A stretch of DNA of 64,000 nt, taken from assembly GCF_029852145.1 (NCBI RefSeq), contig NC_079970.1, positions 12,271,662-12,335,661 on the forward strand. Reading direction: 5' to 3'. Below the pieces are notes generated by a model, which was not told the origin of the DNA, did no database searches, and saw only the letters and a list, made by a program, of their open reading frames with translations. Of this stretch, positions 56,962-64,000 are shown piece by piece. The DNA comes from Microplitis mediator. Taxonomy: Eukaryota > Arthropoda > Insecta > Hymenoptera > Braconidae. Position numbers and translations under genes: made by a program. How positions within the stretch are numbered: the stretch's first letter is position 1; every line of letters begins with the position of its first letter.

Positions 56962-59055
56962 TTAAATACATAACATATATGTATCTTTATTTATGATCAC
57001 ATTGGCAAAATAGTCACTTGCAGCCTGTATCAGCCGATTGTAGAAACAGTCGAAAACCGTTGATCCAGCAGACCAACCTGCAGTCCAGATCGTATCTATA
57101 TCTAAACCCTGTTCGCCGGCTTTAGGAACTGCTGCGTGCTTCATAATATATGCCAAGAAGGTGTCGACATCTATTTCTGCTTTCTTTAGTAGTGAATTAA
57201 TCCAATGACATATTCTGTGCACTCATCGGCTTGTGCGGTCTTATTGTTGAGATAGAAAGCTTACCTGAGTTAGATCTCAGGTTTTCAGTCTACTTTAACT
57301 AAGTCAATATGATTGATGTAACACAGAACTGTTTTCCTTCTTTAAAGAAAAGTAGTCAAGGTTGATTGATCTTCCTCAGGTCTCGAATTTTTAATAAGAT
57401 CTGGTATTTTTATGCTTATGCCTGTGGGTGATTTTGTGATATTTTTAATATTAACAAAATTAGTGTTTGCATTCTATGATTCGAATCAGGAGGGTAGCTG
57501 GTATTTCTGACACCTCTTTCAGCCCCAAATTATTGGTATTTTCAATACTTTCAACATATGCGAGTACCTGTTCCGTGTTCCAAGTCTCCGCACATTAAGT
57601 CTTGTTGGTCTTTTCTGAAAAGTACTTTTGACGAACTGTGATATTGAAGTATCTTTCGAGAGATTGTTCTGCGAGATCTAGATCTATCTACCAAGAATTT
57701 TATGACGTCGGTGTTTTGAGGATTAGAGGTATCTATTTTCTCTTGGTCTGCAAAGACCAACTATTTTCTCAGGCAGCTTTCATATTGCTTCACTGTTGAT
57801 TCCTTTATGGAGTCTAACATTATTTCCGCTGCTTCATTTGAAATTCCTCTCTTGAGAATAGCCTACTTGATAAATTGCTGACCACTAGAAATAATTTGAG
57901 AGCTAATAGGTAATTTTGTTGCCTAAAAGGAGATCGCAATAAATTAATTTTTGGTTTAAAAAATAGAGGTGGTTGACATAAAAGAGTGGTAAAGAGCAGG
58001 TACCACGTTTGAGCAGGCCAAAGTGGCACAATCAGAATTCCCGAGGCTTCGTCATTAATTATTTTACTTAAGGCTGGTAATGTGAGGGCAAAAAGTGGAA
58101 GTGCATAAACCTCTCACTCTTCCACAAAAAGATAAAAGCATCTATTAGCTCTGTTTCTGGGTCCGGGTAGCGCAATAAAATTTTGAGCATTTTTTGTTAA
58201 TGCATGAAGCACAAAGATCGACTGAAAAGGGACTATCCTCTCGTAAGACCTCCTGAAAAGCGGTTTGCGACAATTCTCACTCAGTTTCCAGGTTCACTCG
58301 TCTAGAAGCTCGATCAGTTTCCGCATTCAATTTTGATGGAATGTAAGGAGCTACCACCCAAATGTTCCTACTCTCACACCATTGCCAGATATTCCTTCCA
58401 AGCTCGCTAAGCCCTAGATATTTAATGCCTCCAGCTTTAATAATATGTGCTATTGCTGTCGTATTATCAATACGGAGTAAAATATCGCAGTCGCGAACCT
58501 CTGAGGCAAAACATTTAAGTGCAAAAAAGGCTGCTAGAAGCTCAAAATGATTAATATGTCATTTTTAATCTTCCTGAATCCAGAACCCGTATGACACTCC
58601 CATGTGACTCAGCACCCCAATCAGTTCTGGAAGCATCAGAACTAATAACTAAGCTGTAACTTTGTGTCTTAATCCTACTACTTGCTTTCGAGATCTTACG
58701 TCTCCACCAGAGTACATTCTCAAAAACGATCTTATTTAGCTTTATTGATCCCTCAAATTCATTATTATTTACTAATAGCGCCAACCATTTTGCTCTCTCG
58801 AGTCTTTTGCAACATAATTTACCATAATTTATACCCGGACAGCAGGTCACTAAAATTTTTATTACGTGAGCGATAGTCCTAATTTTATAGTTTTCATGAG
58901 GTTCTATGCTTTTCAAGAGCGACATTACCTGAGATCTCTTTTTGGATGTTGGTTCCACTCGGTATTCCTGTGAGTCTAGGATAAACCCGAGGTTCTTGCA
59001 CCTCCTAATAGAAATAATCTGGCTGTTGGAATAATATATAATAAATTCCATGGAT
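56962..59055 (-). pseudogene. DIRS-like retrotransposon (RT/RNase H and tyrosine recombinase), decayed
   Basis: Minus 59051-58551 gives CKNLGFILDSQEYRVEPTSK, HVIKILVTCCPGINYGKL and LVISSDASRTDWGAESHG: RT thumb, linker and start of RNase H. Further down in another frame, FELLAAFFALKCFASEV, LLRIDNTTAIAHIIKAGG and PYIPSKLNAETDRASRR complete a DIRS-type RNase H with its acidic residues. At 57222-56962, RICHWINSLLKKAEIDVDTF, KHAAVPKAGEQGLDIDTIW and CFYNR match the C-terminal catalytic region of the tyrosine recombinase that DIRS elements use in place of an integrase. Between them are stops and frame changes (EIMLDSIKESTVKQYESCL near 57800 is the recombinase N-terminus). The RT fingers and palm are missing past about 59085. 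Confidence 0.8.
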
Positions 59056-59085
59056 TCTTGAAACCTGGTCGAGTACTCTACGTTC

Positions 59086-60949
59086 GTTTAACATGACTTG
59101 GAATAACTTTTGAGCAACTTTTCCCGCGTATGATAATTTGTTTCGTTCAGTTGGCAGCTTGGTACGAGAAGGATCCGAGACTCGAGATATTTAATAATAA
59201 TAGTAATAAGTTCTTTAGTAATTAAGTTAGCTTAAGTTGGTATCGTGGCGTTTTTAGAAATTTAGGTACTCGTTTGCTGGTCACCAGAGCCCAAGAGGAT
59301 TCGGCTACGATCCACATACCTGACTCGACGACAACGGCCGACAATACCCGAAGTGCGGAGAGTAAATAAGTCCGCCAGCGGAACGTTTTTGGAAGTTGAC
59401 ATCGTCTAGTGATTTAGCCTGTATGACGACTAACACACCCGAACGAACGGGCCAATGTTCACGAACAGTCGTAACAAAGATTTATACGACATATGGTATA
59501 CATGCACAAGTGATTTATTTTGGGAAACTGAACCGACATCGAGGGATTCGGGAAGCAATTGCCAGCGCCAAGCATGACCGAGCTCTGTATTAGTAGCGAT
59601 CGAAGCGCCGCCAACCGGGGGAGCCCTGAACTACGATTGACGAGGAGGGAAAAGGAACGACCAACGCCATTCTGGATCGTACCTGGTTGCCACATACACG
59701 TGCTTGCGATTTACAAATTTGAGACATTCCGTTATTGTGAATAGTTAATTAAAAGATAGTTGAGATATTATAAGGATAATTGAGCCGAGTTTACGGTTGT
59801 TATATTTTTTGTATTACTGGTCGTCCGTGAGAGACGCCAATCCGTGCATCGGTTAAATTCTTGGTCAGACTGTGAGGTTAAGAAACGCTCGTTTGCCACC
59901 GACACCGGCGTTTCAATTTCCGCGTGCGGAGATCTTTAATTGACCATACGTCAATTAATTTGAGGGCATCAACACCATTCCGTGATCGGAGAGGCCGATT
60001 ACGTCGTAAGGAATTTCACGCCGACCACGGCTAGACATTTTGGGGAGCAACGACCACGTGGAGAAGGAACACCAATACTTCGAGATCATCGACCGGTGAG
60101 CGAGTCAAAAAAAATTTATTTCGAGAGATAACTCGAATTGGCTCACCTACTTTAAATAATTAGATTTTACACCGGAATAGGTGTTTGCGGGTTCTGCCAA
60201 TTCGATTTATCTCCACTGGTACAAGTAGAATTTGGAATTGTAGAGTGCGTCGTCACATTTTCTGTTGTGTCACGAGAGTCGTCTGATCGACATGTTTTGT
60301 TGTTAGTCTATATTATTATTGGTTCTTTTATTATTGTACTTTATCCATTATTTTTTTTGGGAGTTATATTAAGTGTACTGCGTATTCGGGTCTCGTTATT
60401 CATTCTTTATTGTTTCATTTCTTTTTAACCCGAATTATTAACCGTAATAAATTGCTTGTTGTTTATGGTACGGATAACATTCCGACGGTAATTCGAGTGC
60501 GGCCGTTAAATTACTGACTGTGGCGGACGTCAAGTAAATTAACATCACCTTGCCGTCAAGTTACGGTACTGTATTAGTTTAAGTTACTGCGTATCTTATC
60601 CCGAGTTTTCTTGGTTATTGTTCATATCGAGGCAAGCCGACAACGGCATTAGTATTAAGTTTTGATGTATTAAAAACGTTTTTTTTGTTGTCTCACGGTC
60701 ATACCGATTGATTTATTTTTTTTTAATATACGAACTAGTAGAGTCATACAATTTTGAGTACATATTTTATCGACACCTGAAGTGCCTACCCTACCCCGAT
60801 CCACCGCCCTGAGTCAGCGATCCGCATGAAACTTCGGTGAGTGGAACTCACCTGGCGCTCAACAACTAAAGAACCCGAAACAGGTAAGCCGAATATTTGT
60901 GAGGGGATTAATTCGCCTGACGGATTCCAGGCGGATTAAATAACTGGTC

Positions 60950-60952
<3 letters not shown>
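59086..60952 (+). repeat. LTR-like, G+C-richer non-coding stretch
   Basis: No ORF of note. Near 60853, CTCACCTGGCGCTCAACA resembles an LTR end followed by a primer site (TGGCGCTCAACAACT), so 59090-60855 might be one long LTR and the remainder truncated leader. Termini and duplications were not resolved. It truncates the DIRS RT on the left and stops at (AT)n on the right. Confidence 0.35.

Positions 60953-61004
<52 letters not shown>
60953..61004. repeat. (AT)n microsatellite
   Basis: Uninterrupted AT dinucleotides directly adjoin the left end of foldback F. Confidence 0.95.
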
Positions 61005-61006
<2 letters not shown>

Positions 61007-62988
61007 GCAGATCCATTAATTCTCGACGAAAGTGTGCGCGCTCAGGTCAACGATTTTGATGCCGATTTTTTCCTCAAAAGTACACAATTAAAAAAGAAGA
61101 TCCTGAAAATTTGGACCCGATATAATCAAATCTGGCCGCTGGAGAATTTTTTGAATTTTTAAAAAAGTCGATTTTTCACTGATTTTCGAATATTTGTATC
61201 TCAGCTTCTATATAACTTAAAGACTCCTGCCCAACGGCATTTTTCTCAGTAGACTCTCTACTTTTGAGAAAAAAATAAGTATTTTGTCTAAACTCAAATA
61301 GAACTTAGCTGACAGCCTCTAACTAACGAACTGTTTTGGTTAAATTTTACCTATTTGTAAAACACTAGTATACGTACAGTGTTCGAAGTTGAGGATCGAC
61401 CAGCAGCTAATGTCTTCTATTGGGGTATACTTTAGTAGAATCTATGCAATTTCTACTTCATTGCTTCTATTAAATAAAGTTATAGCCATCTGAAACCAAT
61501 CAAATTTTAAAAAATTGCAGTTTTCAGATGGCTAGAACTTTTTTCTCGGAACTTCGATTACCTTCAAACTTTCAGGAAAGTTGCTTTATTATGTTCCTAA
61601 AAAGCCCTAAAAATCGGGGCTAGGGAATCGAGCTTGTATTCAAGTTATGAATTTTTTAATATTTCCAAAATTGCGTTGTTGAATATAATATTTGCTGATA
61701 ATTTCTTACATATCTATCGAATTATTCATATCTTATAGACAAGTGAATTATTAATATTCTCTGTACATAGATATAGCTGCTGTCAGTAACCATTTGAGTA
61801 ACGTCTCAAGTAAACATTTTACCCTCAAAAGCGCTATCGTTCTTATATTGTTTGAATTTGTTTCAAAAGTTGCGCTTGGGCTACTCTGTTACTCAATTTA
61901 TGCGCTTCGTGGCGTGACTGAGGTACCAATGTTATCATACGCTCATGAAAGCATTGCAATCTACGTTGAAGTTCTCTAGGTATGAAGGTCTACAGTATTT
62001 AGAAATTTTTATGTGTTTGATTTGGAGTGTTTAAACTATCAAAACTTGAAACAATGGATAAGTGTTATATTGGTCAGTCACGCCACGAAGCAGATAAATT
62101 GAGTAACAGAGTAGCCCGAGCGCGACTTTTGAAACAAATTCAAACAATATAAGAACGATAGCGCTTTTGAGGGTAAAATGTTTACTTGAGACGTTACTCA
62201 AATGGTTACTGACAGCAGCTATATCTATAAACAGAGAATATTAATAATTCACTTGTCTATAAGATATGAATAATTCGATAGATATGTAAGAAATTATCAG
62301 CAAATATTATATTCAACAACGCAATTTTGGCAATATTAAAAAATTCATAACTTGAATACAAGCTCGATTCCCTAGCCCTGATTTTCAGGGCTTTTTAGGA
62401 ACATAATAAAGCAACTTTCCTGAAAGTTTGAAGGTAATCGAAGTTCCGAGAAAAAAGTTCTAGCCATCTGAAAACTGCAATTTTTTAAAATTTGATTGGT
62501 TTCAGATGGCTATAACTTTATTTAATAGAAGCAATGAAGTAAAAATTGCATAGATTCTACTAAAGTATACCCCAATAGAAGACATTAGCTGCTGGTCGAT
62601 CCTCAACTTCGAACACTGTACGTATACTAGAGTTTTACAAATAGGTAAAATTTAACCAAAACAGTTCGTTAGTTAGAGGCTGTCAGCTAAGCCCTATTTG
62701 AGTTTAGACCAAATATTTATTTTTTTCTCAAAAGTAGAGAGTCTACTGAGAAAAATGCCGTTGGGCAGGAGTCTTTAAGTTATATAGAAGCTGAGATACA
62801 AATATTCGAAAATCAGTGAAAAATCGACTTTTTTAAAAATTCAAAAAATTCTCCAGCGGCCAGATTTGATTATATCGGGTCCAAATTTTCAGGATCTTCT
62901 TTTTTTAATGTGTACTTTTGAGGAAAAAATCGGCATCAAAATCGTTGACCTGAGTGCGCACACTTTCGTCGAGAATTAATGGATCTGC

Positions 62989-62990
<2 letters not shown>
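61005..62990. mobile_element. Foldback element F, complete copy: 2-kb near-perfect palindrome
   Basis: GGGCAGATCCATTAATTCTC at the left and its exact complement ending at 62990 open two arms of roughly 920 bp that pair almost without gaps, around a loop of about 150 bp near 61925-62075. The element sits inside an AT microsatellite, with AT repeats on both sides. No protein is encoded; a short open frame at 61794-61979 crosses the loop and is not convincing. A truncated copy is at 14963-16110. Confidence 0.88.

Positions 62991-63064
<74 letters not shown>
62991..63064. repeat. (AT)n microsatellite
   Basis: Long AT tract with one CAT interruption, adjoining the right end of foldback F. The Tyr/Ile-repeat open frame over it is an artefact. 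Confidence 0.95.
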
Positions 63065-63068
<4 letters not shown>

Positions 63069-63094
63069 AAGCATGTATGAGTGCCTGTGTGGGT

Positions 63095-63560
63095 CTACAC
63101 AGTGAACACACCAACATAACAGTGATATCACATCTAGAGAACATGTAACGTAACAAATTCAACGTAAATTTTACATTCTGATGATATAAATTGGAATGGA
63201 AATGGTACGTCAAATTTGTGACGTAAATGTGACATTAAGATTGCATGCATGTTACTGACCAAGTGAAATCACATGAGTGACCTAAATGTGACGTTACATT
63301 TATATCACATACTAACGTAAGCTTTACATTCTAGATATTACCTCGAAATCACGTAACGAAACCGACTTATAAGTGACATAATCTTGGTGATTCTATTTTA
63401 TCGTCACATTTACATCACAATGTAATGTATCAGATATGTTCATACTGTTACAGCATTTTAACATAAAAAAAAGTTATATTTATCTTACATTAAAACATTT
63501 CATCACATTTATGTAAAAAATTTTACTTTAAAATGATGTTCGTATTAAGACGGCATCGCA
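63095..63560. repeat. TGTGAC/GTCACA-rich segment, possible MITE
   Basis: Words such as AAATGTGACGTTACATTT, AGTGATATCACAT, CGTCACATTTACATCACA and ACGTAA recur in both orientations across about 460 bp. No terminal repeats were fixed. Confidence 0.45.
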
Positions 63561-63639
63561 ATAGGAAAGCTTATGCGTAAAAATTATGTATTTGCTATAA
63601 TTTATATTTTTACATTTAATTTATGTGAAAAATAATATA

Positions 63640-64000
63640 CACTTATCCAAAAAATTAAAGGAACAAGAAAATTTTATAAATTTTTTAGTCATTTTTGGAA
63701 GGCTGTATTTTCGTGAAAAATGATCGTATCGAAAAAATAAAAAAAGCAAATTGAAGTTTGAAATCTCTAGTTTGAAGATCTTTCAGCAAAATATTTTTTT
63801 GAGCCACGGTTTTTGCGGAATAATAAGAAAAAAGTCGAGACAAAATTTTTCTAAATTTTTTGGTTTCGTTTTTTAGGTCTACGGGGCCGGGAAAAATTTT
63901 TTCAAAAAAACGAATTTATGGCTTGTTTTGGAAATTTATTCAACTATAATTTGCTTTTTTTTGTTTCTCTGTACGTCAATTTGCTGCTGAGATATCAGCC
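63640..64000. mobile_element. Start of a relative of foldback A2, cut by the window end
   Basis: It begins CACTTATCCAAAAAATTAAA after TA (63638-63639) and follows the left arm of A2 (44957 onward): TTTTATAAATTTTTTAGT, ATCGTATCGAAAA, GAAATCTCTAGTTT, GAGATATCAGCC. It is diverged from A2 by many substitutions. Confidence 0.75.

Noticed and set aside
62905..63213. Tyr/Ile-repeat protein
   Set aside because: Crosses the (AT)n tract; composition artefact.

Overview
This is eukaryotic DNA, almost certainly from an insect. The only clear host gene is the 3' end of a novel-type (delta-like) protein kinase C, in two exons at 55754-56311 with canonical splice sites. A second probable host gene end, a Pro/Ala-repeat protein with an Arg/Gly-rich tail, lies at 16665-17391. 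The strong A+T bias, the AT and GT microsatellites, and the mix of R1-like LINEs, gypsy-type LTRs, ISL2EU, Helitron, DIRS and foldback elements would suit a parasitoid wasp genome. That lineage is an inference. Nothing here looks prokaryotic.

Layout. 1-4290: short MITEs and dispersed repeats. 4295-7512: complete LTR element with 605-bp LTRs, CAAA target duplications and one unrecognised ORF. 8690-11500: dead minus-strand R1-like LINE split by a 1.36-kb solo LTR (9070-10433). 12925-13200: second LINE tail on the plus strand. 14963-16110: truncated foldback element. 16665-17391: Pro/Ala-repeat gene. 18062-23049: ISL2EU-type transposon with a THAP/DDE transposase and a convergent SWIM/YqaJ nuclease gene, each with two nonsense codons, and a piggyBac-like MITE between them. 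23050-29142: an AGTTG-rich foldback family, one copy carrying a 2.37-kb solo LTR. 29887-30211: a minisatellite of alternating mini-hairpins. 30484-41234: decayed giant Helitron with tandem Ulp1-type proteases, zinc fingers, HUH Rep, Pif1-like helicase and a USP-type domain, the last split by a 2.15-kb insertion.

42599-55143 is a set of nested insertions. A small minus-strand LTR element holds in one LTR an 11.36-kb DNA transposon (TIR GGGTRATTCTC, 4-bp ATAT duplication, Sola-like transposase remnant on the minus strand). That transposon carries a palindromic MITE interrupted by a dispersed repeat, a 1.75-kb foldback and a TA-flanked MITE; the MITE holds a further array element. Its transposase gene is also broken by a foldback, a 2.12-kb solo LTR and another insert. 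After the kinase exons come a dead DIRS-like retrotransposon (56962-59055), an LTR-like stretch, a near-perfect 2-kb palindrome set in (AT)n (61005-62990), a TGTGAC-rich segment, and the start of a relative of the 1.75-kb foldback running off the window.

How the genes relate: most coding sequence belongs to separate mobile elements, nearly all broken. The Helitron is the most distinctive. It appears to combine two classes of ubiquitin/SUMO-directed protease with its replication proteins, possibly in one long reading frame.
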